Source: a virus. Taken from it: a stretch of 26,007 nucleotides of DNA. A program made the translations under genes and the position numbers. The notes beneath the pieces are model-generated. The model was not told the origin of the DNA. It made no database searches and was given only the letters and a program-made list of their open reading frames with translations. The stretch spans positions 1 to 26,007 of IMG/VR virus record IMGVR_UViG_3300037517_001683; one strand, given 5' to 3'. Below, piece after piece: positions 1 to 6,935 of this stretch; position 1 is the stretch's first letter; each line of letters begins with the position of its first letter.

Positions 1-39
1 ACTCAAAAGCTGCTTGGCATAAGGTGCAATCACAATCAT
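1..39 (-). CDS. N-terminal fragment of a gene running off the left edge, possibly a GT9-like glycosyltransferase
   Basis: Only the first 13 codons are inside the window: MIVIAPYAKQLLS. The ATG overlaps the TGA of the upstream glycosyltransferase by four bases (ATGA), the coupling pattern used throughout this operon, which supports a real start. The hydrophobic beta strand followed by PYAK resembles the opening of phage proteins related to ADP-heptose:LPS heptosyltransferases (GT9 fold), which often begin MIVISPY-like. The position directly after two sugar-transfer genes agrees. Thirteen residues cannot prove a family, so the functional part is inference. Confidence 0.5.
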   Translation of the reverse strand, partial: MIVIAPYAKQLLS

Positions 40-1004
40 AAGTACAGCTTTCGATATGCAGACTCAAGGCTTGCCTTCCACTTCCAACGATCCATCTTGG
101 CATAAATGTTAAACATATCAATGTCACCAAACAATGACCTTGCTTCAGCGATGGATCGGCAGGGAACAATCTCGGGATAGCAACCAAACACCACAGGATT
201 TTTGATGTCTGGCAGCACATGCTTAAACACAATATGATCGCCCATCCCATTATCCAGCACAACCACCGTCTTGTCTTTATGGGCCATGGTATTGACGAAA
301 ATCTGCTCGTCATGCGCAAACATCTCATCTTTGGCATCCATCCTGATGCCCCCTAATGGCGCCTTCAAATGCCATGTCACGGCATCAGGAACAATCAGCA
401 ACTTATAGCCCTTTTGCTTGATGCCCCAAGTAAAAAGGGTCTCCTCACGGTGGGCAACCCTTGATAAGCCTAAGTTGTAGTCATACACGCCTGCACGATA
501 CAAAAAGCTACAGTGCAAATGATCAACTTCCTTCTTAGCCTTGATGCGCTGCCACTGCGGGTTAGGCTCATGATTGATCATCTCAATCTTGCCCGTGGGA
601 TTGGCATCTTCCCAAAAGTTGGGCGGTGTAAGCACTGAGCCACCAACCGCACCAACATCAGGTGCAATGTGAGCAAGTAAGTTTTCAAGCACTTGAGGCT
701 CAGGCAATGCGTCATCATCCACACGCCATACCCAGTCAAACCCCATCCAATTAGCTTTTTGGTGGTTGTGATGCTGACCCTTCTTCTCGGCAAATACCCA
801 CTCCCAGGCAATCTCTTTGGCTTGCATCATCCAAAAGAAATTGCAAAACATACGGTCCTGGCGCAAGTCTTCTTGCTGGTCGTTGTCATCAAAAATGACA
901 ATTTTGTCAGGCTTGCGGGTTTGGTTGATCACAGCCTGCAAGGCCATGGGTAGCGTTGTGCGTGACCTTCCTCGCGTTGAAATAGAGCACAGGATGCTAG
1001 GCAT
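36..1004 (-). CDS. GT2-like glycosyltransferase with extra C-terminal domain
   Basis: This 322-aa protein probably transfers a sugar from a nucleotide-activated donor. The N-terminal half looks like a GT-A fold of family GT2: an N-terminal strand with SISTRGR (residues 8-14), a KIVIFDDND strand (34-42) and a WRVDDDALPEP segment (93-103) whose DDD would be the metal-binding DxD motif. From about residue 245 a second part begins with VVVLDNGMGDHIVF. Its GxGD-type loop recalls the start of GT9 heptosyltransferase-like domains, so this may be a fusion. I chose the ATG at 1004; it overlaps the upstream gene's TAG by eight bases (ATGCCTAG), the same arrangement as at the portal gene. A TTG at 1016 in frame is less likely. 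Acceptor unknown; the nearby serine-rich fibre is one candidate. Confidence 0.78.
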   Translation of the reverse strand: MPSILCSISTRGRSRTTLPMALQAVINQTRKPDKIVIFDDNDQQEDLRQDRMFCNFFWMMQAKEIAWEWVFAEKKGQHHNHQKANWMGFDWVWRVDDDALPEPQVLENLLAHIAPDVGAVGGSVLTPPNFWEDANPTGKIEMINHEPNPQWQRIKAKKEVDHLHCSFLYRAGVYDYNLGLSRVAHREETLFTWGIKQKGYKLLIVPDAVTWHLKAPLGGIRMDAKDEMFAHDEQIFVNTMAHKDKTVVVLDNGMGDHIVFKHVLPDIKNPVVFGCYPEIVPCRSIAEARSLFGDIDMFNIYAKMDRWKWKASLESAYRKLYL

Positions 1005-2283
1005 GCCAGCGCCCAATGAGTAAGTTCAACTGATTGCGATCATCAATAGGCCTGACCGTCTCTGAAATGTTTCCTTCCTGATCAATGTAGTTAAACTCAA
1101 AGCCAGGAAAGTGCGATTCATTCAAACCGTGAAGCTTATGATGCGGACCCCAAAAGCCTGGCGGCTCATTCATGGGCACCGTAAAGAGCAGCGTCTTGCA
1201 ATGGTTTTTGAGTTTTTGCAGGACCTCAAGACCATTATCAATATGCTCAATGACTTCAAAAGCAATCACTGTGTCGTACTGACCAAGCTCAACTTTGTTG
1301 ATGTCAGCATGCATAAACTGAGCACTTGAACTCCAGCCTTGCTCGTTGGCCACATCCACGATGATCGGGTCGTAATCAAGCCCTGTGTAGTGAATGCCTT
1401 TAGGCATAAACTGCACGCCGTAACCACTTGAGCAACCAATCTCTAAAAGGGTTGCGCCCCTCACATGCTTGGCAGCCCATTGATAGCGCGTAGTCTCCCG
1501 CGGGTAAACGGGATCGCCCTTCAAGAAGACTGCACGCTCCCAATGATTGGATAAGCGCCACCGATACCATTCAGGGTTAAAGCGTTTGGCAAGCTTGAGC
1601 GAGTTACGCAAAAAGATGTCGTGATAGTTATCCACGAGACTAGGGTCTAGCATCGTCCCCTCACCCTTGTGATAAATTGGGAACGCGCCCGTGTACTGCG
1701 TACCATCCCAATGCTTTGGCGAGCATTCAGTAACCTCAAAGCCTGCCTCTTCAGCGCGAATGCAAAACTCGGTGTCCTCACCACCACCCACACCAAAGTC
1801 CATGCTGAGTAAACCAATCTGGCTAAATACGCGCCTGCGAATCATCACGCAGAAAAACACAATGAAGTCTCGGCCTGCAGGCTCTGACGGTCCTTTGATC
1901 ACCCCTGAAATGCCACATTTTGGATTGACAAAAGGGTTGTCAAGCAAGTGCAGCCACTGACTCTTTTCCTGGGGCAGGAGCACCGTATCGTTGTTGAGCA
2001 GCACAATTTTGTCAGTGCGTGTAGCCACAATCCCAGCGTTACACGCTCCTGAATAGCCCAAGGGCTGCTCATTCCATACAACCTTGAGATGACTCTCAAA
2101 CCCGATGCTGGCAAAGTGCTGCGTCAGTTCATCCAGATAGACTTTTGTATTATCCGTACAGCCATTGGCCGATATGACCAACTCAACATCGGTCATGTCG
2201 GTGTACTTGAAGATGGACTCTAGGCAGGGCTTGAGCAGGTCCTCACAATGGTTGTAAGTGGGTATAACAATTGAATACTTCAT
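997..2283 (-). CDS. Glycosyltransferase family 2 - SAM methyltransferase fusion
   Basis: A 428-aa two-domain enzyme. Residues 1 to about 220 are a GT2 glycosyltransferase: it opens with YSIVIPTYN, has the donor-binding strand ending ISANGCTDNT (37-46), an LLNNDTVLL segment (95-103) with the metal-binding acidic motif, and a GGGEDTEFC segment (166-174) that matches the usual acceptor-side acidic motif. Residues about 240-428 are a class I methyltransferase: motif I is LLEIGCSSGYG (279-289), the acidic end of strand 2 is GLDYD (301-305), and FEVIEHID (342-349) is the post-motif seen in UbiE/Methyltransf_11-type enzymes. It may therefore add and then O-methylate a sugar. Its ATG overlaps the TGA of the fibre gene (TGATG), so translation of the two is probably coupled. 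Confidence 0.88.
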   Translation of the reverse strand: MKYSIVIPTYNHCEDLLKPCLESIFKYTDMTDVELVISANGCTDNTKVYLDELTQHFASIGFESHLKVVWNEQPLGYSGACNAGIVATRTDKIVLLNNDTVLLPQEKSQWLHLLDNPFVNPKCGISGVIKGPSEPAGRDFIVFFCVMIRRRVFSQIGLLSMDFGVGGGEDTEFCIRAEEAGFEVTECSPKHWDGTQYTGAFPIYHKGEGTMLDPSLVDNYHDIFLRNSLKLAKRFNPEWYRWRLSNHWERAVFLKGDPVYPRETTRYQWAAKHVRGATLLEIGCSSGYGVQFMPKGIHYTGLDYDPIIVDVANEQGWSSSAQFMHADINKVELGQYDTVIAFEVIEHIDNGLEVLQKLKNHCKTLLFTVPMNEPPGFWGPHHKLHGLNESHFPGFEFNYIDQEGNISETVRPIDDRNQLNLLIGRWHA

Positions 2284-3926
2284 CAGAAGGTCCCACCATC
2301 TACGCCACTAGTAATTGCATTGGTGCTGCCATCCACAGCAAGTCCTGCATCTGCAAGCACTGACTGACTGCCACTTGTAGCAGCAGCAAACAGAATATAG
2401 CCAGCCGTAGCACTTGCAGTGACTGTCACCGTTGAAGGTGGCGTTCCTGAGAAGCCGCTAATACCTGAAAACCCTGAGATGCCACTGAATCCCGAAATTC
2501 CAGAAAAGCCCGAAATTCCTGAAGCGCCGGAAAACCCGCTAATGCCCGAGGCGCCTGAAAACCCACTGATACCTGAGAAGCCTGAGATGCCACTAAACCC
2601 TGACGTTCCACTGAACCCGGAGATGCCAGACGCGCCTGAAAAGCCTGATTGCCCACTGAAGCCAGAGATGCCTGAAAACCCACTCGTGCCACTAAAGCCA
2701 GAAATACCTGATGCACCTGAGAATCCTGAAAAGCCTGAAAAGCCCGAGGTGCCACTGAACCCCGAATAGCCAGAGATGCCACTAAAGCCAGAGACGCCTG
2801 AGAATCCGCTGATCCCAGAAAACCCGCTTATGCCTGAAAAGCCAGATTGGCCGCTGAATCCCGAGATTCCTGAGAAGCCAGAAATGCCTGAGAAGCCTGA
2901 GTAGCCGCTGACCCCAGAAAAGCCACTCGTACCCGAGAATCCACTCGCCCCTGAATACCCTGAAATGCCAGAGAACCCTGAAACCCCTGAAATACCGCTA
3001 AATCCGCTGATACCACTAAAGCCACTAATACCCGAAAAGCCCGAAATGCCTGAAAAACCAGAGGTGCCTGAGAAGCCGCTCGTGCCTGAAAAGCCTGAAG
3101 TACCAGAAAACCCACTCGTGCCCGAATAGCCACTGATGCCAGAAAAGCCTGAGTAGCCTGATTGGCCTGAAAAGCCACTTATTCCCGAGAATCCTGAGAT
3201 GCCTGAAGCGCCTAATGCATTAGTCCAAACACCTCCGACGACACCTTCAAACCGCGGGTAATCGATGTTGTAACGGATCATGCCGTCTTGTGGCGACGAT
3301 CTTTCAGCCGTTGTGCCTGCAGGGATCTGAACTGATCCCGTGCCTGGCAGTACAGGATCATCAGCCAATCCAATCGTTGGATTGCCGCCTACACCATCGC
3401 CGTTGGCTACATCAATTTCACTGGCCGTGCCTGTCAGCGTTAAAACACCGACGCCGCCTGCAGCGGTGCGTGACAGCAAGCCATTGCCTGAGGTGTTGGC
3501 CAGGTTAAGAACAATGCCCGAAAGCAGGATAGTTGGGTTGCCTGCAACCCCATCGCCGTCCGTAACGCTTAAACCCGTTGTTCCAGCCGCGATAGACCGC
3601 GCTGTGAGCGTTGTTGAGTTCGTCTTGACCTGAATACCCGTCCCTGCTGCTACGAGGCTTGCAGCGGCCCCAGAAAGGCTTAGAACAAGGGTTGAGCCAG
3701 CGCCGTTATCGACGAGCGATAAACCACTGCCTGAAGTTGTTAGTTGGCGCGACTGAGTTAATGAGCCTTCCGATGTAGCGGTGAGAAAACTGTAATTTGT
3801 GACAGGCGTTGCGGCAATGTCTGCAACTGTCGTTTGAACCGTAACGCCATCCTGAACAATAGGCACCGCTTCCGTACCTGCTAACGGATTAGCAATTGGA
3901 AGCTGGGTAATGGTCTGATTGGGCAT
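2283..3926 (-). CDS. Fibre-like structural protein with long Ser-Gly-X (collagen-like) repeat
   Basis: A 547-aa virion fibre candidate in three parts. Residues 1-40 (TITQLP...VPIVQDG) form an N-terminal module that also opens the 194-aa protein encoded at 5768-6352 and probably attaches the protein to the particle. Residues about 45-240 are a beta-rich region with repeated GDGVAGNPTI/GDGVGGNPTI strands. Residues 241-495 are 85 consecutive Ser-Gly-X triplets, mostly alternating SGF with SGI, SGT, SGA, SGQ or SGV. The last 52 residues are a short Ala/Thr/Ser-rich tail without a recognisable knob or chaperone domain. Glycine at every third position is collagen-like, but proline, the usual stabiliser, is absent from the repeat. 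Tail or head fibre is inferred from composition and context. The ATG lies two bases after the upstream TAG. Confidence 0.82.
   Translation of the reverse strand: MPNQTITQLPIANPLAGTEAVPIVQDGVTVQTTVADIAATPVTNYSFLTATSEGSLTQSRQLTTSGSGLSLVDNGAGSTLVLSLSGAAASLVAAGTGIQVKTNSTTLTARSIAAGTTGLSVTDGDGVAGNPTILLSGIVLNLANTSGNGLLSRTAAGGVGVLTLTGTASEIDVANGDGVGGNPTIGLADDPVLPGTGSVQIPAGTTAERSSPQDGMIRYNIDYPRFEGVVGGVWTNALGASGISGFSGISGFSGQSGYSGFSGISGYSGTSGFSGTSGFSGTSGFSGTSGFSGISGFSGISGFSGISGFSGISGVSGFSGISGYSGASGFSGTSGFSGVSGYSGFSGISGFSGISGFSGQSGFSGISGFSGISGFSGVSGFSGISGYSGFSGTSGFSGFSGFSGASGISGFSGTSGFSGISGFSGQSGFSGASGISGFSGTSGFSGISGFSGISGFSGASGISGFSGASGISGFSGISGFSGISGFSGISGFSGTPPSTVTVTASATAGYILFAAATSGSQSVLADAGLAVDGSTNAITSGVDGGTF
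2445..3206 (-). repeat. Coding tandem repeat: 85 Ser-Gly-X triplets
   Basis: The DNA encodes residues 241-494 of the fibre protein as an unbroken run of 9-bp and 18-bp units of the type TCN-GGN-TTY-TCN-GGN-ATH. Third codon positions vary widely between units, so amino-acid sequence rather than DNA sequence is conserved. This argues for selection on the protein and against a recent slippage expansion. The same stretch stays open in other frames, including a Pro-Glu-rich frame on the plus strand, which I regard as a composition effect. Confidence 0.92.
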
Positions 3927-3928
3927 GG

Positions 3929-4276
3929 CTATGGACTAGGTTGGAGGTTTATGCCATCAACATTACCGTCATTTTCAGGTATTTCTGTGTTTTGCTCAGT
4001 AGACAAAACAATTTGCTGAACGCCGTTTGACAAGATCGAATTTGGATCAACGGCCACGGAAACATCGGGCCTTGGGAACCGCAGATTAATGCGCTCAGTT
4101 TTCCTGGCTGGCAATCTGTACGGGTCCTTTTGATCGGCACATCCTTCATCGCAAACTTGCAGGCCTGGAAAGTTGGGATCAGGCCTCATGACAACGTAGG
4201 CACGCTTCATCTTGCAGCGATCACACACCGCAATCGCTACACTTGACAGCCCCTCTGTATTCAAAAAAACTGGCAT
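3929..4276 (-). CDS. Unknown phage protein with zinc-finger-like cysteine pairs
   Basis: A 115-aa protein of unknown function in the structural region. A CDRCKMKR segment near residue 18 and a VCDEGC segment near residue 41 supply four cysteines spaced like a small zinc ribbon, followed by basic, proline-containing residues (PYRLPARKTERINLRF). The C-terminal third is polar and probably disordered. It starts two bases after the stop of the connector gene and ends two bases before the fibre gene, so it is made from the same mRNA as virion proteins. A zinc-stabilised minor virion or assembly protein is plausible; the sequence alone does not say. Confidence 0.75.
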   Translation of the reverse strand: MPVFLNTEGLSSVAIAVCDRCKMKRAYVVMRPDPNFPGLQVCDEGCADQKDPYRLPARKTERINLRFPRPDVSVAVDPNSILSNGVQQIVLSTEQNTEIPENDGNVDGINLQPSP

Positions 4277-4278
4277 GG

Positions 4279-5361
4279 TCAGGATGTGTAAGGCATGATA
4301 TTGGGCGCGAAGTAGATCGGACTGCGATCACGTTCTTCTTGCTCAACTTCAGTCAGATATTTGGTTGACTGCGCCTCAAGATACTGAACTCGATCCAGTG
4401 GTACTTGTGGCAATTCCAAGGATAGCTGGTGACTGAGCATGGCCATGGTGGCCAAATACCATCGCTGAGGGATCTGTAGTTCATCAGTCAAATCGCCCAC
4501 ATCCATGATTTGCTTGGAATACCAAACCACCATTTGAACAAATGGTTCATTAGGAACCGGCCATAAGTAAATTTCAGGCTGCGGTATGGTCCTGTTAAAC
4601 CAATACTGATAAGGCTGATTGGCTGTGAAGTTCTTGTTGGGCAGATTGGTGTAATCGTCACGATTCAATCGTGACATCTGGATTTCACGCGATTGATTGC
4701 CAACATAAAATTCTCTAAGGGCTAACGTCGTTCCACTGTAAGCCCTGATCCGATAATACTGAACGAGTTGGCCAGGATCAATGTCATACCATTGCCATTG
4801 ATTATCAGTAACAAGCGTATTGCCAACATTCTCTAGCGTATTCCAAGTAATGTTGTCGCTGGAATATTCTAATGTGTAATTCCATGTAGCACTGCCGCCG
4901 CCGGCAACATAAGGCAAGACACCAATAGACCCGGCATAAACAGCATTGTCTGTGCCGTAATTGATAGCAATGTTGCCGTTTGCTGCCGTTTGCTGCGTAT
5001 AAGTATTGATGTTGTTATCAAACGCAAGGCCAACAATACCGCCATCTGATGATGTATAACCGCCACCACTGTTGGGCGTGGGCCTTTGCATGGTGCGATA
5101 GAGCACATTCAGGGCGTCATTGGCACCAACGGGCAAGCTGTAAATATATCTTTCGGGTGTAAGGCCAATAACTTCTTTCTTAACTGCCCAATATTGAATG
5201 CCAAGATTGATTAGGCTTGAAAGGGTCATGCCCAGCACCTGCCGAGCAGCAACAACTTGCTCGCTTGTTAGTTCTTCAGCAAGCTTGCCACACCGTCTTG
5301 CAGCGTGATCGATAAGTGTCTGGACGTTAAAAACCTGACCGTAAGTATCTGAATAGGCCAT
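4279..5361 (-). CDS. Probable head-to-tail connector (adaptor) with inserted discoidin-like domain
   Basis: A 360-aa protein. The ends look like a phage connector/adaptor of the gp4-like, stopper-type group: a helical N-terminus (residues 10-60) and a C-terminal part with MSRLNRDDYTNLPNKNF (229-245), QYWFNR (252-257), EIYLWPVPNEP, and a helical end with ERDRSP. Between about residues 96 and 224 a beta-rich block interrupts this: LAFDNNINTYTQ, TWNYTLEYSSDNITWNTL and YYRIRAY are typical of F5/8 type C (discoidin, galactose-binding-like) folds. If right, the connector carries a surface or carbohydrate-binding domain. The start follows the previous TGA by one base, with GGTGGTGAG upstream. Connector assignment is moderate; the insertion is the clearest part. 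Confidence 0.7.
   Translation of the reverse strand: MAYSDTYGQVFNVQTLIDHAARRCGKLAEELTSEQVVAARQVLGMTLSSLINLGIQYWAVKKEVIGLTPERYIYSLPVGANDALNVLYRTMQRPTPNSGGGYTSSDGGIVGLAFDNNINTYTQQTAANGNIAINYGTDNAVYAGSIGVLPYVAGGGSATWNYTLEYSSDNITWNTLENVGNTLVTDNQWQWYDIDPGQLVQYYRIRAYSGTTLALREFYVGNQSREIQMSRLNRDDYTNLPNKNFTANQPYQYWFNRTIPQPEIYLWPVPNEPFVQMVVWYSKQIMDVGDLTDELQIPQRWYLATMAMLSHQLSLELPQVPLDRVQYLEAQSTKYLTEVEQEERDRSPIYFAPNIMPYTS
4690..5076 (-). other. Discoidin (F5/8 type C)-like insertion inside the connector gene
   Basis: Residues about 96-224 of the 360-aa connector form a self-contained beta domain between two segments that read as one conserved connector family. Marks of the fold are AFDNNINTY near its start, LEYSSDNITWNTL in the middle, and YYRIRAYSGT near its end. 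Boundaries are estimates from where the connector-type sequence stops and resumes. Confidence 0.6.
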
Positions 5362-5362
5362 C

Positions 5363-5767
5363 TCACCACCCTGGGCAGTTCCAACGCTTCATGGAAGCCC
5401 TAGCCCTCGAGCCAGGCTCTGATTTGCGTGCAACAGGACCCATACGCGCACAGAATGAATCACGCCTTGGTCCTCCTTGGGGCTGCGGAGCCTTCAGGTT
5501 TGATCCTGTTTCTCGGTTGTACTTTGCCCGGCCTTTGGCGGTAAGACCCGCTCCTTGATCTGCCGGAAGTTTTTCACCACGGCCAATCGCCAGGCTCGGA
5601 CCACCGTTTTTAAGCTGTTCAGGAAGCTTTGCATACGATTTCCCTTTCACATTGGACTGCGTGTACTCTGCAGCCACATCGGGGCTAATGCCAACCTTCT
5701 TGGCAAACTTGGGATTGTTCTCAGCCGCTTTCATCAGCCGGAACTGCGCTTTAGTCTTGGCAGGCAT
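5363..5767 (-). CDS. DUF6321-like small basic phage protein
   Basis: A 134-aa, strongly basic protein. It opens MPAKTKAQFRLMKAAENNP and later has LPADQGAGLTAKGRAKYNR, then a C-terminal SFCARMGPVARKS segment and ASMKRWNCPGW. This arrangement (TAKGRAKYN, then a cysteine-containing SFCARM motif, then a KW-C end) is the pattern I associate with DUF6321, frequent in aquatic phages and of unknown function. The charge and the position between virion genes suggest nucleic-acid contact in the particle or during assembly, but that is inference. The ATG follows the upstream TAA directly (TAAATG). Confidence 0.8.
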   Translation of the reverse strand: MPAKTKAQFRLMKAAENNPKFAKKVGISPDVAAEYTQSNVKGKSYAKLPEQLKNGGPSLAIGRGEKLPADQGAGLTAKGRAKYNRETGSNLKAPQPQGGPRRDSFCARMGPVARKSEPGSRARASMKRWNCPGW

Positions 5768-6352
5768 TTAAGCTATCTGCCCCATGGTAACAATCAACGA
5801 AGGGATGGCCGGGTACGCAGGCGTCACACTTGATGGCAGCGCCTCAAGCGTTACATCCGTTGATTCAGGCAGCCAAAACAACTGCACATAGTTAGTGGCG
5901 TTCAAATCTAAGTAAAAGTTCCAGGCGGCCACCGCAAAACCAAAGATGCCTGCATTCTTACGCGCCGGCACCGTAACTTGCGTCGATGAGTTGGCAAGAT
6001 CTGAACCGTTGACCTTTATCCAAATCGTGACAATGTGCTGCTCGTTAGCGACATTCTTGAACTGGGCGCTGAACTGAAAGTTATAAATGCCGTCATTGGG
6101 CACCGTAAAACGGCTATTGCTAACCAGGGTAATGCCATCGGCAATATCCGTAGTGTTGCAAGTCATGGCCGTGCCAGCGGTGGTGCTTCCCGTCTGATCT
6201 AGGGTGCTGCTAAAGCCGCCATAAGCTGCGCCAAACGCACGCAAATCACCGATGGTTGATTGCACATTCGCGCCACTTTGCACTAACGGCACAAGCTCTG
6301 CGCCCGTCAGCGTTGCGGCTGCTGGCATTGCGCTAATTTTCTGGTCGGCCAT
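5768..6352 (-). CDS. Virion protein with N-terminal attachment module and C1q/TNF-like domain
   Basis: A 194-aa protein. Residues 1-38 (KISAMPAAATLTGAELVPLV) match the N-terminal module of the 547-aa fibre in order and spacing. From about residue 48 to the end it reads as a jelly-roll of the C1q/TNF type: a FTVPNDGIYNFQFSAQF segment, then IWIKVNGSDLANSSTQVTV, a WNFYLDLNATNYVQLFWL strand pair and a final PSLIVTMGQIA strand. Such domains trimerise and often form the tip or decoration of phage fibres. The ATG overlaps the upstream stop (TAATG). Confidence 0.75.
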   Translation of the reverse strand: MADQKISAMPAAATLTGAELVPLVQSGANVQSTIGDLRAFGAAYGGFSSTLDQTGSTTAGTAMTCNTTDIADGITLVSNSRFTVPNDGIYNFQFSAQFKNVANEQHIVTIWIKVNGSDLANSSTQVTVPARKNAGIFGFAVAAWNFYLDLNATNYVQLFWLPESTDVTLEALPSSVTPAYPAIPSLIVTMGQIA

Positions 6353-6591
6353 TACGATTGCTCCAAAACAATTTTGCTGTCGTCTTCTTGCAGCACATAC
6401 CCTGGCGTTGTCTCATCCAGGATGTAAAACGTGGTTGGCGGGAGGGCGCCGTAAGTATCAACTACACCATCATCGCCAACATCAAGGCCGTAGTCAGTAC
6501 CTCCGATGACATTCTGGGCGCCAACACCTAATGCAAAGCCATCCGAGGTATTGGCTTGGTTGGCAACGCTTGAGTAGCCAACAGGTGCCAT
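6352..6591 (-). CDS. Small acidic unknown protein in structural operon
   Basis: A 79-aa protein with no cysteines and a net negative charge; it contains DYGLDVGDDGVVDTYG and ends ILDETTPGYVLQEDDSK plus a short tail. I do not recognise a family. I chose the ATG at 6591, which shares its A with the TGA of the upstream gene (TGATG); an in-frame TTG one codon earlier is less likely. Its own stop codon overlaps the start of the C1q-like protein gene, so three genes here are translationally linked. Probably a minor virion component by position only. Confidence 0.72.
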   Translation of the reverse strand: MAPVGYSSVANQANTSDGFALGVGAQNVIGGTDYGLDVGDDGVVDTYGALPPTTFYILDETTPGYVLQEDDSKIVLEQS

Positions 6592-6893
6592 CAAATACCT
6601 GCTTGAATGAGTTTAAGCGTTGCAGTGCCAGAGCCTGAGTTAACAAGCAACTTGATGGCTGTTACAGGGAATGCGTAGTTGCCATCAGCAGCCGCCACTT
6701 GGCCAGCTACCGTGGGATGACTAAACCAAGTGGAGATCGTGCCACTGGGATCGTCAAATGAGTGCTGGACGGTGTAATTGACCGTGCCTGATACCGTGAC
6801 ACCAAAGCCCACATTGAACGGGCTGATGTTGGTATTCATGACCACGGTGCTGCTTGAGCCTACTCCGGTTTTGGATACGGTCACTACCTTCAT
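6591..6893 (-). CDS. Small beta-rich structural protein of unknown role
   Basis: A 100-aa protein. It reads as a single beta-rich domain: MKVVTVSKTGVGSSS, a central FNVGFGVTVSGTVNYTVQHS stretch, and a C-terminal LLVNSGSGTATLKLIQAG strand pair. I recognise the general type as a conserved small protein beside capsid and fibre genes of uncultured aquatic phages; its function is unknown to me. The start has GAAGGACAATC upstream, and a UUCG stem-loop lies between it and the preceding gene. The stop is shared with the next start. Confidence 0.78.
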   Translation of the reverse strand: MKVVTVSKTGVGSSSTVVMNTNISPFNVGFGVTVSGTVNYTVQHSFDDPSGTISTWFSHPTVAGQVAAADGNYAFPVTAIKLLVNSGSGTATLKLIQAGI

Positions 6894-6914
6894 GATTGTC
6901 CTTCAATGTGATGC

Positions 6915-6930
6915 AGGGGCCGAAGCCCCT
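6915..6930 (-). promoter_or_regulatory. Intergenic UUCG stem-loop
   Basis: On the coding strand the sequence is AGGGGC-TTCG-GCCCCT: a perfect 6-bp GC stem closed by a C(UUCG)G tetraloop, five bases after the stop of the lysine-rich gene and upstream of the next ribosome binding site. No U-tract follows, so it is probably an mRNA-stabilising or processing structure and not an intrinsic terminator. Confidence 0.75.
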
Positions 6931-6935
6931 ACTAT

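Noticed and set aside
2419-2769. Plus-strand frame rich in Pro-Glu-Ile/Asn/Lys repeats
   Set aside because: It is the antisense of the Ser-Gly-X repeat; the periodic composition keeps the frame open. No ribosome binding site and no neighbour on that strand.
2445-3206. Repeats that at first look like a CRISPR or satellite array
   Set aside because: Units are 9-18 bp, in frame, with variable third bases and no spacers; they are protein-coding.
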